Shown one piece after another: positions 17,325 through 28,637 of a stretch of 64,000 nucleotides of DNA (the first letter of the stretch is position 1; every line of letters starts with the position of its first letter). Made by a program: the position numbers and the translations under genes. Under the pieces are notes generated by a model that was not told the DNA's origin, did not search any database, and saw nothing but the letters and a program-made list of their open reading frames with translations. The DNA is from Acinetobacter schindleri CIP 107287 (lineage in GTDB: Bacteria > Pseudomonadota > Gammaproteobacteria > Pseudomonadales > Moraxellaceae), in contig NZ_KB849574.1 of NCBI RefSeq assembly GCF_000368625.1, forward strand, positions 496,001-560,000. Reading direction: 5' to 3'.

Positions 17325-18420
17325 TTACAGGCCTTGTTTCAAGCTTGCTTCAATAAATTTATCCAGATCACCATCCAGAACTGCACCTGTATTTGAATTT
17401 TCAACACCAGTACGTAAGTCTTTGATACGTGAGTCATCCAGTACATAAGAACGGATCTGGCTACCCCAACCAATGTCAGACTTCGAGTCTTCTAATGCCT
17501 GAGCGGCTTCATTACGTTTGCTCATTTCCAGTTCATAGAGTTTTGCACGTAACTGTTTCCAGGCATGGTCACGGTTGGCATGTTGTGAACGCTGGTTTTG
17601 ACAGGCCACCACAATACCGGTTGGAATATGGGTCAGACGTACCGCAGAGTCAGTTTTGTTAATGTGCTGACCACCGGCACCCGAGGCACGGTAAGTATCG
17701 GTACGGACATCTGAAGGATTGATTTCAATCTCAATATTGTCATCTACTTCAGGCGATACAAATACTGCAGAGAATGAGGTATGACGGCGGTTACCCGAGT
17801 CAAATGGTGATTTACGTACTAGACGGTGTACACCTGATTCGGTACGTAACCAGCCATAGGCATACTCACCTTCTACACGGATCGTAGCAGACTTAATCCC
17901 GGCTACATCACCGTCAGACTCTTCCATCACTTCTGCTTTAAAACCATGACGTTCAATCCAGCGCATGTACATACGCAGCAGCATCGATGCCCAGTCTTGT
18001 GCTTCTGTACCACCTGAACCTGCCTGAATTTCCACATAGCATGGATTCGGATCCATCGGATTACTGAACATACGACGGAATTCAAGCTTTGCCAGCTCTT
18101 CCTCTGCTGTTGTCAATTCTGCCTGTACATCTTCAAGCATGGCTTCTTCATCGGCTTCTACAGCCAGATCAAGCATGGCTTGTGCATCTTCAAGCTGATT
18201 CGCCAGACCATCCAGTACATTCAGTACATTCTCAAGCTCGCCTTTTTCTTTGGCCATAGCCTGCGCACGGTTCTGATCATTCCAGATGGCTGGATCTTCT
18301 AATTCACGGAGAACCTCTTCCAAACGCTCTTTTTTCAGATCGTAGTCAAAGATACCCCCGTAGTGTTTGACCACGTTCGTTCAAGTCTTTTAGCTGGAGT
18401 AGATAAGGATTAATTTCCAC
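17325..18420 (-). CDS. prfB: Peptide chain release factor 2, with programmed +1 frameshift
   Basis: RF2 recognises UGA and UAA stop codons. The gene is read as two segments: 18420-18349 (24 codons from a GTG start, product [20 protein letters not shown]...) and, after skipping one base, 18347-17325, giving 364 residues (E. coli 365). The shift site is CTT TGA C at 18351-18345, preceded by the internal Shine-Dalgarno-like GGGGGTAT. The SPF stop-recognition tripeptide (KSPFDSG) and the GGQ motif (GAGGQHIN) are present. Ribosomes pausing at the in-frame UGA shift when RF2 is scarce, which gives autoregulation. An annotation starting at 18374 would miss the true N terminus. Confidence 0.96.
18345..18360 (-). 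other. prfB programmed +1 frameshift site
   Basis: On the minus strand the order is CGGGGGTAT CTT TGA CTA. The slippery CTT, the UGA and the following C match the conserved RF2 recoding site, with the G-rich anti-rRNA pairing segment just upstream. Confidence 0.95.
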
Positions 18421-18908
18421 GTGAATTTCTCTCAATCAATAAGGCATAAATTTTTAGCAGGCAATTATATCACAGTCCTTTCCCGCAGTTTGAACAGGAC
18501 ATCTGTATGATTTCTGCCTGCCATAAATATTTATTTCAATAATTCAACTCAATCAATTTAGCAGTGTTGATTCATCTTCATATAGAGAGAAAATGCATTC
18601 AAAATGAATTTTATTAACGAAAAATTTCTAATTTTTTAAAACTCAACGAGTCTATTTAATCATAAATTTTCTGATTATTTATTAATCAAAATGTCTAAAA
18701 TTCACAATCTTTACATAGTTTTAATAAAACAAAACATTGTTCTTTTTATTTATATTTCAATGAATTAAAATCATAAAATTACACAAAATTACTGAATTGA
18801 CATTAATGTAACTTTCCCTTGATTGACGATCTGCCGATTTGGGCTAGACTGAAACTGTAACAAAAAATGTATTAAATCCCAGCCAAAATTTCAGAGGGGA
18901 GTATCCGC
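18421..18908. other. AT-rich spacer prfB / outer-membrane barrel gene
   Basis: This 488-nt spacer is very AT-rich. It holds the promoter of prfB on one side and of the barrel gene on the other, whose ribosome-binding site is AGAGGGGAG before 18909. A TTGACG / TAGACT-like pair lies around 18822-18850. I see no gene or RNA in it. Confidence 0.5.
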
Positions 18909-19688
18909 ATGAAAAAATTAGCAATCGCTTCAGCACTAATTTCAGCCGTAGCTTTTACGGGTACCGCAGCACATGCTTATCAAGCAGAAATTGGTGCATC
19001 AGCAGGCTTAACAGATCCGGACAACGGTAGTTCAAGCGGCTCTTTCGGTGTAGATGGCACTTACTACTTTAATCCTGTACAAACGCGTAATTCACCATTA
19101 GCCGAAGCTGCTTTCCTTGATCGTGCAAGCAATGTGAAAGCTGAATACCAGTATGATGAAATTGGTGATGCAGAAGCACATCGTTACGGTGTCGGTGCAG
19201 AATACTTTGTACCGAATTCAGACTTCTATCTAGGTGGTAAGGTAAGTGGTCATGATTTACAAGACAATGATGACTTCGATAATGACCTGACTACTTATGC
19301 TGCAGAAGTGGGTTACCTTCCAGCGCCAGGCTTATTGATTGCTGCTGGTGTGAAAGGATGGGATAACGACCGTGATGACGGTGTAGATCCAACACTTCGT
19401 GCAAAATATGTGACTACCTTAAGCAACGGTAAAGACATTAACCTTGAAGCTGGTGCCGCTTTTGGTGATCTTGATGAGTACAACCTGAAAGCTGACTACT
19501 TTATCGATAAAACTTTAAGCGTTGGTGCTGACTATCAGAACAATGACCTTATCGACCGTAGTGAATTTGGTGTGAGTGCACGTAAATTCATCAACCAGCA
19601 AGTTAGCCTTGAAGGCCGTGTAGGCTTTGGTGAAGCAGGTAATAATGACTACAACAAATTTGGTGTAGCTGCAAAATACCGCTTCTAA
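18909..19688 (+). CDS. Outer-membrane beta-barrel protein (putative porin), paralogue 1
   Basis: The product is 259 residues. A Sec signal peptide ends AAHA (about residue 22), followed by alternating aromatic beta strands and the terminal AKYRF, the C-terminal Phe signature of outer-membrane barrels. It is very rich in Asp, Gly and Asn. Motifs shared with its downstream paralogue are DGTYYFNPVQ, AAFL-RASNV, VPNSDFY, GYLP-PGL and DDGVDPTLRAKYV. The strong ribosome-binding site and isolated promoter suggest high expression. Its substrate is unknown. Confidence 0.85.
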   Translation: MKKLAIASALISAVAFTGTAAHAYQAEIGASAGLTDPDNGSSSGSFGVDGTYYFNPVQTRNSPLAEAAFLDRASNVKAEYQYDEIGDAEAHRYGVGAEYFVPNSDFYLGGKVSGHDLQDNDDFDNDLTTYAAEVGYLPAPGLLIAAGVKGWDNDRDDGVDPTLRAKYVTTLSNGKDINLEAGAAFGDLDEYNLKADYFIDKTLSVGADYQNNDLIDRSEFGVSARKFINQQVSLEGRVGFGEAGNNDYNKFGVAAKYRF

Positions 19689-19711
19689 TTTAAGTTAGAC
19701 ATAGCTTTAAT

Positions 19712-19742
19712 AAAAAAGCCCTTCTTCGGAGGGGCTTTTTTA
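19712..19742 (+). terminator. Terminator after barrel paralogue 1
   Basis: AAAAAGCCC and GGGCTTTTTT arms surround a TTCG-containing loop, ending in a T run. It separates the two paralogues into different transcripts. Confidence 0.88.
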
Positions 19743-19847
19743 ATGCACCAAAATAAGACCAATGGTCTTGACCATAAGAATAAAAAACATACAATTTGTT
19801 ACAAGTATAAAATTTCAAGTTTTATCAATAACAACCGAGACTTTTAC

Positions 19848-20606
19848 ATGTTAAAAAAAATTGTACTTGTAACTGCCCTGCTGGGTACATTTGGTTTGAG
19901 CCATGCTTATCAGACTGAAGTAGGTGGTAATCTGATTTATATTGATCCCGATCAAGGAGATTCTGCAATCGGATTTGGTCTAGATGGAACCTACTACTTT
20001 AATCCTGTACAAGTGAAAAACGCCCCATTCAATGAAGCTGCTTTTTTAAATCGTGCCAGTAATGTGAATGGTGGGTTTGCCTATATTAGTAATGATGACA
20101 TCGATACTACGAGTTTAGGAGCAGGCGTAGAATTATTTGTACCTAACTCTGATTTCTATATCAGTGCTGACATTAGCCATAATGAAACAGAAGTTGAACT
20201 TGGCCCTGTCACAGCCGAATCAGATCTAACCACGTATGGTGCTGAAGTAGGTTATTTACCAGTACCAGGCCTACTACTTGCAGCTGGCCTGCGTGGTTGG
20301 GACAATGACAATGATGATGGTGTTGATCCAACTTTACGCGCTAAATATGTTGCACCATTGGCAGGTAATGACATCAACCTCGAAGCTTATTTCGGTCTCG
20401 GCGATTTAGATGAATTCTCATTACGTGGCGACTACTACTTTGATAAAACCTTTAGCATAGGCGTTGACTATTATGACAATGATGTCTATGACGAGTTTGG
20501 CATCAATGCAAAAAAATTCTTCAGTCCTCAAATGAGCCTTGAAGGACGTATAGGCTTAGGTGATGATGAAGATTCTTTCTCTGTTCGTGCAGCATATCGC
20601 TTCTAA
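19848..20606 (+). CDS. Outer-membrane beta-barrel protein (putative porin), paralogue 2
   Basis: The product is 252 residues from the ATG at 19848; the open frame runs further upstream but the signal peptide (cleavage after GLSHA) fixes the start. It shares the same strand pattern and motifs as the gene before it (DGTYYFNPVQ, VPNSDFY, DDGVDPTLRAKYV) and ends AAYRF. The pair is a tandem duplication that has diverged clearly in the surface-loop-like stretches, such as the acidic segment around residues 95-115. The leader is 105 nt after the preceding terminator, so it probably has its own promoter. Confidence 0.85.
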   Translation: MLKKIVLVTALLGTFGLSHAYQTEVGGNLIYIDPDQGDSAIGFGLDGTYYFNPVQVKNAPFNEAAFLNRASNVNGGFAYISNDDIDTTSLGAGVELFVPNSDFYISADISHNETEVELGPVTAESDLTTYGAEVGYLPVPGLLLAAGLRGWDNDNDDGVDPTLRAKYVAPLAGNDINLEAYFGLGDLDEFSLRGDYYFDKTFSIGVDYYDNDVYDEFGINAKKFFSPQMSLEGRIGLGDDEDSFSVRAAYRF

Positions 20607-20624
20607 TTAAATATTACAGAGTAT

Positions 20625-20654
20625 AAAAAAACCGCTCTTTTGAGCGGTTTTTTT
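20625..20654. terminator. Bidirectional terminator, barrel paralogue 2 / recJ
   Basis: ACCGCTC and GAGCGGT arms extended by seven A and seven T form a long symmetrical hairpin between convergent genes. Confidence 0.93.
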
Positions 20655-20656
20655 AT

Positions 20657-22360
20657 TTACTGTTCCAGATGTGCAATCCGCATCTGCAAACTGACATTGC
20701 CATTAAAGATATTTTTGTCCAGTTCATAGACCAGACGTACATTGTCCTGCATTGGGTCAAACTGATATTTGCTGGCTGCATTAAAGGCAATCGCATCCAC
20801 CACTTGTCCATTTTCCAGCGCCACTCGCAGCTTCAGATGTACCTCTTTAAGCCAGCGATAATCCAATACTTTAAATATGCCTTCAAATATAGGTTGTGGA
20901 AATTTCTGTCCCCATGGGCTCAGATTATGTAGAAGATCTACTGTATCAATCTGAAATGCAGAGGCTGGCAGCTCACCATCAGTCCATAACGTTGCAGTAA
21001 ACAGACTTTCATCCATACTGCCTATTAACTGTTCAAAGGTCTGCTTAAATTCAGCAAAATGTGCTTTTTTAATGGTCAGGCCTGCCGCAGCTGCATGCCC
21101 ACCAAAGTGACTGACAATATGTGGATTTTGTTCAGCCACCCGCTCAATCGCATCACGGATATGAATCCCCTCAATTGAACGTGCAGAACCCTTGATATGA
21201 ATGCCATCTTCATCTGCAGCAAAAACAATACTTGGACGATGAAACTGTTCTTTTAAACGTCCAGCGACAATTCCAATCACGCCTTGATGCCAATGCTGTT
21301 CAAACATGATCAGGGCAGCCGGCAGCTCTATTTCATCCAGCTGGATTTTTTCCAGTTCAGCCAGCGCCTCCTGCTTGATCTTGCCTTCGACCTGACGGCG
21401 CTCGACATTGAGCTGATTCAGCTGTTCTGCGAGTGGATAAGCAGTTGCCAGATCTTTAGCGAGCAGACATTCAATCCCGATATCCATGGTTTCCATACGT
21501 CCAGCCGCATTAATTCGCGGGCCCAGCACAAAACCGAGATCTTGGGCTTTTAACGTTGCTGCATCCCGCCCTGCGATTTCCAGCAGTGCACTAATCCCTG
21601 GACGGCATAAGTGCTGCTGAATCCGTTTCAGCCCAGCATCAACCAGAATGCGGTTGTTATAGTCTAGGCTAGCTACATCTGCATAGGTTCCCAGTGCCAC
21701 CAGATCCAGATAGTTGGTGATTACTGTAGAAGACTTACCAAGCTTCTTACGATGGGTAGATAGATTGGCTAATACATAGAAAGCCACGCCTACCCCAGCC
21801 AGTGCCTTGCTTGGGAATTCACAACCGAGCTGATTTGGATTGACCACTGCTTCAGCAGCAGGTGTCGGTTTGGTGGTAAGATGGTGATCAGTGATAATCA
21901 CTTGCATACCATGATCTTGTGCCTGTTTCACCCCGTCATGACTGGAAATACCATTATCCACAGTAATGAGTAGATCAGGGGTAAAACTGGCAAATGCCAG
22001 ATCAGCAATTGCCGGCGTTAAGCCATAGCCATATTTAAAACGGTCGGGGACCAGATAATCAACATCCGCTCCCATATCACGCAGTGCCAGCAGCATTAAT
22101 GCGGTACTGGTGGCACCATCGGCATCATAATCACCGACAATCACGATTTTCTGACCTGCATCAATCGCTGCATCGATCAGCTGAATGGCTTCCGGCAAGC
22201 CTTTCATGCTCGGTGCCAACAGATGCTTGAGTTTCAGCTCAAGCTCCTGCTGCGATTCCACTCCACGGCGTGCCAGAATCTCTGCAATAAAAGACGGTAC
22301 GTCCTGAAAAGATTCAGGACGGGTCAGTAAAGGGCGCTGCTTGATTTCAAGTTTTGGCAT
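20657..22360 (-). CDS. recJ: Single-stranded-DNA-specific exonuclease RecJ
   Basis: The product is 567 residues and degrades single-stranded DNA 5' to 3' in recombination and mismatch repair. DHH-family motifs are visible: VGDYDADGATSTAL (motif I), LLITVDNGIS, ITDHHLTT (motif III, DHH), and the DHHA1 element SHFGGHAAAAGL. The C-terminal OB-like domain follows. The start codon touches the stop of pdxH (22361), so the two genes are one transcription unit with possible translational coupling. Confidence 0.96.
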   Translation of the reverse strand: MPKLEIKQRPLLTRPESFQDVPSFIAEILARRGVESQQELELKLKHLLAPSMKGLPEAIQLIDAAIDAGQKIVIVGDYDADGATSTALMLLALRDMGADVDYLVPDRFKYGYGLTPAIADLAFASFTPDLLITVDNGISSHDGVKQAQDHGMQVIITDHHLTTKPTPAAEAVVNPNQLGCEFPSKALAGVGVAFYVLANLSTHRKKLGKSSTVITNYLDLVALGTYADVASLDYNNRILVDAGLKRIQQHLCRPGISALLEIAGRDAATLKAQDLGFVLGPRINAAGRMETMDIGIECLLAKDLATAYPLAEQLNQLNVERRQVEGKIKQEALAELEKIQLDEIELPAALIMFEQHWHQGVIGIVAGRLKEQFHRPSIVFAADEDGIHIKGSARSIEGIHIRDAIERVAEQNPHIVSHFGGHAAAAGLTIKKAHFAEFKQTFEQLIGSMDESLFTATLWTDGELPASAFQIDTVDLLHNLSPWGQKFPQPIFEGIFKVLDYRWLKEVHLKLRVALENGQVVDAIAFNAASKYQFDPMQDNVRLVYELDKNIFNGNVSLQMRIAHLEQ

Positions 22361-23017
22361 TTATGGCATCAGTCGCTGCAATGTCCAGGCATCGTCAGTC
22401 CTGGTATAACTCAGACGATCATGCAAACGATTTGGACGTCCTTGCCAGAATTCATAATAATCAGGTACTAAACGGTAACCACCCCAGAATTCTGGCTTAT
22501 CAAGCTGTTCCTGGTTCGCCATCGTATCATGGTAGTCCCAGAAACGCTGCTGCAGTTCATCGCGACTGGCAATCACACCACTCTGGGGCGTACTGACATG
22601 CGCAGCAATCTGACTGTCACGTGGACGCTTATGATAATAATCTGTGGATTCTTCTTCAGAGATTTTAACTACACGCCCAGAAACACGGATTTGTCGTTCC
22701 TGCTCCTGCCAGTAAAATAGCAGCTCAGCATAAGGATTTACCTCAAGATCCATCCCTTTCTGGCTATCATAATTGGTATAGAAAGCATAGCCATCTGGAG
22801 TCGCCCCACGTAGCAAGACTGTGCGTACATGCGGACGACCTTGCGCATTTGCCGTAGCCAGTGACATGGCATAAGGCTCATGCAATTGCGCTGCCAGGGC
22901 ATGGTTAAACCAGAGCAAAAACTGTTCATGTGGATCCAGTTTAACCTGATCCTCAAGCAGCTCGCCTTTCTGATAATTCAGGCGTAGTTCACTCAGATCT
23001 TTAATTAAATCAGTCAT
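22361..23017 (-). CDS. pdxH: Pyridoxamine 5'-phosphate oxidase
   Basis: The product is 218 residues, the usual size. It oxidises pyridoxamine or pyridoxine 5'-phosphate to pyridoxal 5'-phosphate with FMN and O2. Visible: MSLATANAQGRPHVRTVLLRG, FYTNYDSQKG, FYWQEQERQIRVSGRV, YYHKRPRDSQIAAHVSTPQS, FWGGYRLVPDYYEFWQGRPNRLHDR and the final RLMP. It lies between glmM (28 nt upstream) and recJ. Confidence 0.96.
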   Translation of the reverse strand: MTDLIKDLSELRLNYQKGELLEDQVKLDPHEQFLLWFNHALAAQLHEPYAMSLATANAQGRPHVRTVLLRGATPDGYAFYTNYDSQKGMDLEVNPYAELLFYWQEQERQIRVSGRVVKISEEESTDYYHKRPRDSQIAAHVSTPQSGVIASRDELQQRFWDYHDTMANQEQLDKPEFWGGYRLVPDYYEFWQGRPNRLHDRLSYTRTDDAWTLQRLMP

Positions 23018-23045
23018 TCCATCTCTCTATAATCAGTCAGCAAGT

Positions 23046-24377
23046 TTAGGCAGCATTGGCACGTATAGCATCTGCCAATGAATGGGCCAGTGTAGTGACT
23101 TCATCCAGGTCTTCGCCTTCCACCATAACACGAATAACCGGCTCAGTACCTGACTTACGAATCAGCAAGCGGCCACGGCCTTTCAGCTGTTGTTCTGCTT
23201 TTTCAAATTCAGCAGCAAGCGCAGGGACGGCGTACGGATCAAACATGGCATCCAGACGCACATTGACCAATACGTTCGGTAACAAGCGGAAATCAGCTAC
23301 CAGTTCATGCAGGGCTTTCTTCTGCTCAACCATCACTGTCAATACTTGTAGCGCAGCAATAATGGCATCACCCGTGGTGCTCTTGTCTAATGTCAGGATA
23401 TGACCGGATGGCTCACCGCCAGTGACCCAGCCCTTTTGCTCCAGACCTTGTAATACATGACGGTCACCCACCTTGGCACGCAAGAATGGGACTTGGGCTT
23501 TTTCTAGAGCCAGTTCCAGCGCCATATTACTCATGAGTGTGCCCACAATTCCTGCTGGCTTATTTTTGGCCTGAGTGGCAAGGATATACAGAATATGGTC
23601 ACCAGTAATCTGCTCACCGTTTTTGTCGACCATAATGACACGGTCAGCATCTCCATCAAAGGCAATCCCAAGATCAGCCTGATATTCAACGACTGCTTTT
23701 TGCAGATTCTCAGGATGAGTTGAGCCACAGTCTTTATTGATATTGAGACCATCAGGATCATCAAACATTGCAATAACTTTTGCACCCAATTCACGGAACA
23801 CTGCAGGACCTACGTTATAGGCTGCCCCATTGGCACAATCCACTACAATCGTTAAATCATTCAGATCTAAATGATAAGGGAATGTCGATTTACAGAATTC
23901 GATATAACGACCATTGGCATCTTTGACACGGAAACTTTTACCCAGGTTCGCCGTATCTTCAATACTTATTTCTTTTTCGAGCTCCTGATTAATTTCATCC
24001 TGCAAAGCATCTGGCAGTTTTTTGCCCTCACCCGAGAAGAATTTAATCCCATTATCAAAATACGGATTATGAGAAGCTGAAATAACAATACCCAGACTGG
24101 CATGCAGTGCACGGGTCAAATGGGCAATTGCAGGAGTCGGTAATGGACCCAGTAAATGTACATAAACACCTGCTGCGTTCAGGCCTGCCTGCAAGGCAGA
24201 TTCTAAAATATAGCCTGATAAACGCGTATCTTTTCCCATCACCACCAGCGGTTTATTTTTCTTACTATATCGCTTGAGTACCTTTCCTGCAGCAAAGCCT
24301 AATTTAAGCGCAAACTCAGGCGTAATTGGCAATTCGCCAAACTTGCCACGGATACCATCGGTGCCAAAATAACTCAT
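23046..24377 (-). CDS. glmM: Phosphoglucosamine mutase
   Basis: The product is 443 residues from the ATG at 24377 ([14 protein letters not shown]). The open frame extends 28 codons further but into a terminator. GlmM converts glucosamine-6-phosphate to glucosamine-1-phosphate for UDP-GlcNAc. Motifs: active-site [13 protein letters not shown], the metal loop DGDADRVI, substrate loop GGEPSGHI, and the phosphate-binding [12 protein letters not shown]. It precedes pdxH-recJ by 28 nt. Confidence 0.96.
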   Translation of the reverse strand: MSYFGTDGIRGKFGELPITPEFALKLGFAAGKVLKRYSKKNKPLVVMGKDTRLSGYILESALQAGLNAAGVYVHLLGPLPTPAIAHLTRALHASLGIVISASHNPYFDNGIKFFSGEGKKLPDALQDEINQELEKEISIEDTANLGKSFRVKDANGRYIEFCKSTFPYHLDLNDLTIVVDCANGAAYNVGPAVFRELGAKVIAMFDDPDGLNINKDCGSTHPENLQKAVVEYQADLGIAFDGDADRVIMVDKNGEQITGDHILYILATQAKNKPAGIVGTLMSNMALELALEKAQVPFLRAKVGDRHVLQGLEQKGWVTGGEPSGHILTLDKSTTGDAIIAALQVLTVMVEQKKALHELVADFRLLPNVLVNVRLDAMFDPYAVPALAAEFEKAEQQLKGRGRLLIRKSGTEPVIRVMVEGEDLDEVTTLAHSLADAIRANAA

Positions 24378-24447
24378 CGTTGTCTCACTTCTTATTGGGT
24401 GATTTCCATCATCCATTTTTACAATGTGTGACACTTTACACCAAAAT

Positions 24448-24479
24448 AAAAAAGCCGTCATTGCTATGACGGCTTTTTT
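24448..24479 (-). terminator. Terminator of guaB
   Basis: A perfect 14-bp stem (24448-24461 with 24466-24479), GC-rich core GCCGTCAT, has T runs on both strands. It lies 21 nt after the guaB stop. Confidence 0.93.
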
Positions 24480-24500
24480 CGAACGAGTGCAGAAAGGAAA

Positions 24501-26317
<1,817 letters not shown>

Positions 26318-26683
26318 TTAACTGACGCGTTCAAAGTTATCGTCATTCTCGGCTTCATCCCGATCGATCTGGATGAATGGAATCATATTATGGGCAATGC
26401 GGGCTTTATTACACTGCGCATCTGCAACCTGTACTTCCTTACATGAAGTACTGCGTAGCTCATACATACCACAACTGACCTGCTCACCAATCGTACCTTG
26501 TAATGCAATACAGCGCGGATTTTTCTGATTGGTCCCTGCCATACACGAATACACCGATGTAACAGGTTCCGTATAGTGCTCCGGCATCGGAATACCCTCT
26601 GCCCAATAAAACGACACCCTGAAATGGGCGCAACATGCGCCACAACTTAAACATGCATCCTGTGTTGGAACTTGAGACAACAT
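26318..26683 (-). CDS. YkgJ-family Cys-cluster protein
   Basis: The product is 121 residues. The cluster CLSCGACC (11-18), then PRCIALQG and VSCGMYELRSTSCKEV, is the typical pattern of the YkgJ/Fli-B-like zinc- or iron-chelating domain (UPF0153). Another Cys lies in DAQCNKAR. The role is unknown; the family is thought to bind Zn or Fe-S. It stands alone, 94 nt downstream of the MBL/diiron gene and in the same direction, so the two may be transcribed together. Confidence 0.88.
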   Translation of the reverse strand: MLSQVPTQDACLSCGACCAHFRVSFYWAEGIPMPEHYTEPVTSVYSCMAGTNQKNPRCIALQGTIGEQVSCGMYELRSTSCKEVQVADAQCNKARIAHNMIPFIQIDRDEAENDDNFERVS

Positions 26684-26777
26684 TTTTTATAAATTCTCGT
26701 CATCAAAAAGATTTTTTGGAATTCAAAAATATAAAAAATGTTGTTTTTTCACTCAAGTATTTTTTTAATTTTTCCTG

Positions 26778-27575
26778 TTATTCCGGACAGGTAAATACCG
26801 TTTCATCCATTAAGTCAGTGCCACATTCCAGGGTTTCAATCCAGTCCAGGAACTGATTGATCTGCTCTTTGCCCACAAACGGTGTACCGTGCTGTGGCAC
26901 GATCATTTCTACATCCATGGTACGTACCATTTGTACCCAGAGACGGATCACCTTGTTATTACACATATAGCGCTGGTGAAAGCCTTTCATTTTCGGGATA
27001 TGCGCCGCAAAGTTTTCTAGTGGACGCGAAGCGTCTTCGACCATAGACGCGCCCATATCGCCTGAAAACAGAATTTTTGCAATCGGGTCATAGAATTGGA
27101 AATTACCGACTGAATGCAGAAAATGAGCAGGAATTGCCACAATATTGGAATTACCCAGTTTGATAATCTGGCCATGATCCGGCAGCTCCACCAGACGATC
27201 TAACCAGTTACCTTTCATGCGGTCACTCATAAAAGCCGAGTTCAGGTGCGGCAAGAAACGTGCCCAGAGCTTGGACGCAACCACTGTGGCATCGGTATAG
27301 ACTAACCAGCGCGGCATCGAAGTGATAATGTCCGGATCCTGATGCGAGGCCATGACATAGTCCAGATTGGCCAGACGGGTATATTTGTTCAGTTCCATGG
27401 TGAGCGGCACATAAGTCAGGTCACCCCCCGGATCCAGTACTGCCGCACGGTTATTATCAATAATTAAAAACTGGTTGGCCTGAACGCCTTCACCTTTTAC
27501 CAAGCTGGTAAAACTAATGCACTTGTGGATGCCATCATCAAATAAAACCTGTGATGTGGTACGTTCAAAAGCCAT
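26778..27575 (-). CDS. Metallo-beta-lactamase-fold protein, oxygen-binding diiron (ODP) type
   Basis: The product is 265 residues from the ATG at 27575, preceded by GGGGAAAG; an in-frame TTG at 27587 lies upstream of that site. The domain resembles the diiron module of flavodiiron proteins: LDPGGD, SHQDPDI (metal ligands), a His in PAHFLHSVGNF, SGDMGAS and PQHGTPF. There is no fused flavodoxin. Possible functions include O2/NO reduction or redox sensing, none proven. The ligands look complete. Confidence 0.82.
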   Translation of the reverse strand: MAFERTTSQVLFDDGIHKCISFTSLVKGEGVQANQFLIIDNNRAAVLDPGGDLTYVPLTMELNKYTRLANLDYVMASHQDPDIITSMPRWLVYTDATVVASKLWARFLPHLNSAFMSDRMKGNWLDRLVELPDHGQIIKLGNSNIVAIPAHFLHSVGNFQFYDPIAKILFSGDMGASMVEDASRPLENFAAHIPKMKGFHQRYMCNNKVIRLWVQMVRTMDVEMIVPQHGTPFVGKEQINQFLDWIETLECGTDLMDETVFTCPE

Positions 27576-27758
27576 AACTTTCCCCAATTTTATACATTTA
27601 AAAATGATTTTTGTGTTGTTGTTAACATATAAGTATTCAGAGAAACTTACAATAAATAAAAATGTCTATATAGCCTTATTTATCAGCATTTTGAGAGCTA
27701 TTTCACAATAAAAAATCCCGAGTTTTTAGCTCAGGATTTAATATATTATTCTTATGAA

Positions 27759-28334
27759 TTAGAAATAATAATGTTTGAGCAAGGTACCAATACCAATCAA
27801 CAAGAAGATCAACGCACCAATTTTGTGAATCAAGGCGATTGGCAGGCGGTTTGCCAGCTTATCCCCAATAAAAACTGCCGGTGCATTGGCAATCATCATA
27901 CCTATTGTGGTTCCCAGCATCACCCAAAGCACACTGTCAAAACGTGCTGCCAGGGCTACAGTTGCAACTTGGGTTTTGTCACCAATTTCTGCCAGGAAGA
28001 ATAGGATAAAGGTCGCACCAAATACTCCCAATTTTTGCCATTTATTGATGCTAGAAGATTCATCACCAAGTTCATCCGGAATCAGCATCCAGATCGCCAT
28101 GGCAATAAAGCCAATTGAAACAACCCATAACAACACATCTGGACTAATGACCGTGGTAATCCATTGACCTAATACCGCAGACAAACCGTGGTTGATCAAG
28201 GTCGCTAGCAAGATCGCAACAAGAATAGGAACAGGCTTTCTGAATCGCGCGGCAAGCAGCAAGGCAAGCAATTGGGTCTTATCGCCCATTTCGGCAAGTG
28301 CTACGACGGCAGTTGAAAGAAGGAATTCGTACAT
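27759..28334 (-). CDS. TMEM165/GDT1-family manganese exporter
   Basis: The product is 191 residues from the ATG at 28334 (ribosome-binding site AGAGAAAG). Six membrane helices contain two inverted copies of the family motif, AEMGDKTQ (about 15-22) and AEIGDKTQ (about 113-120), the cation-binding acidic pairs. Bacterial members such as MneA export Mn2+. The leader contains a yybP-ykoY Mn2+ riboswitch (28347-28545), which strongly supports Mn2+ as substrate. It is a single-gene unit. Confidence 0.92.
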   Translation of the reverse strand: MYEFLLSTAVVALAEMGDKTQLLALLLAARFRKPVPILVAILLATLINHGLSAVLGQWITTVISPDVLLWVVSIGFIAMAIWMLIPDELGDESSSINKWQKLGVFGATFILFFLAEIGDKTQVATVALAARFDSVLWVMLGTTIGMMIANAPAVFIGDKLANRLPIALIHKIGALIFLLIGIGTLLKHYYF

Positions 28335-28346
28335 GTGTCTTTCTCT

Positions 28347-28545
28347 GGCTGGCATGTGCTACCGATGATTTACCCTTCCCGCCAGCCAAAATCTGCAGAA
28401 TGGTAAATCAAAGGTCTTGCCAACAAAAGAAAGCTTCGAGAAGCTCATTTGGTTCTTTGCTATGATGACCATGTCCGGTTCAGGACAAATATGTTGACCA
28501 TCACCCTTTCGCTTTGCGCAAAAGGCGGCTACTCCCCAATGAAGT
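28347..28545 (-). promoter_or_regulatory. yybP-ykoY manganese riboswitch in the GDT1 leader
   Basis: On the minus strand, a TATAAT (28557-28552) precedes the conserved aptamer pieces in order: GGGGAGTAGC, GGTCAACATA and GGCAAGACC (28421-28413), then a closing UGA. Downstream are four segments: GATTTACC (28409-28402), GGCTGGC (28387-28381), GGTAAATC (28374-28367) and GCCAGCC (28353-28347). The first pairs with the third, or the second with the fourth. The two helices interlock, so they are mutually exclusive, as expected of an expression platform. The last helix ends just before the ribosome-binding site. The family assignment rests on remembered consensus and on the GDT1 gene it serves. Confidence 0.88.
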
Positions 28546-28590
28546 AAGCTCATTATAATCAAGAGTATCCATATTTACAAATCGTAATAT

Positions 28591-28618
28591 AAAAAAACCC
28601 TGCCGGAGCAGGGTCTTT
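28591..28618 (-). terminator. Terminator of aceEF
   Basis: ACCCTGC (28597-28603) and GCAGGGT (28608-28614) form the stem; on the minus strand seven T follow. It lies 24 nt after the aceF stop. Confidence 0.9.
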
Positions 28619-28637
28619 CTATTAAAGCATTAATGAA

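Noticed and set aside
24378-24461. 28-codon extension of glmM
   Set aside because: It overlaps the terminator region and has no family similarity; [11 protein letters not shown] is the normal start.
28359-28562. Open frame inside the GDT1 leader
   Set aside because: It lies wholly within the riboswitch and has no protein-like features.
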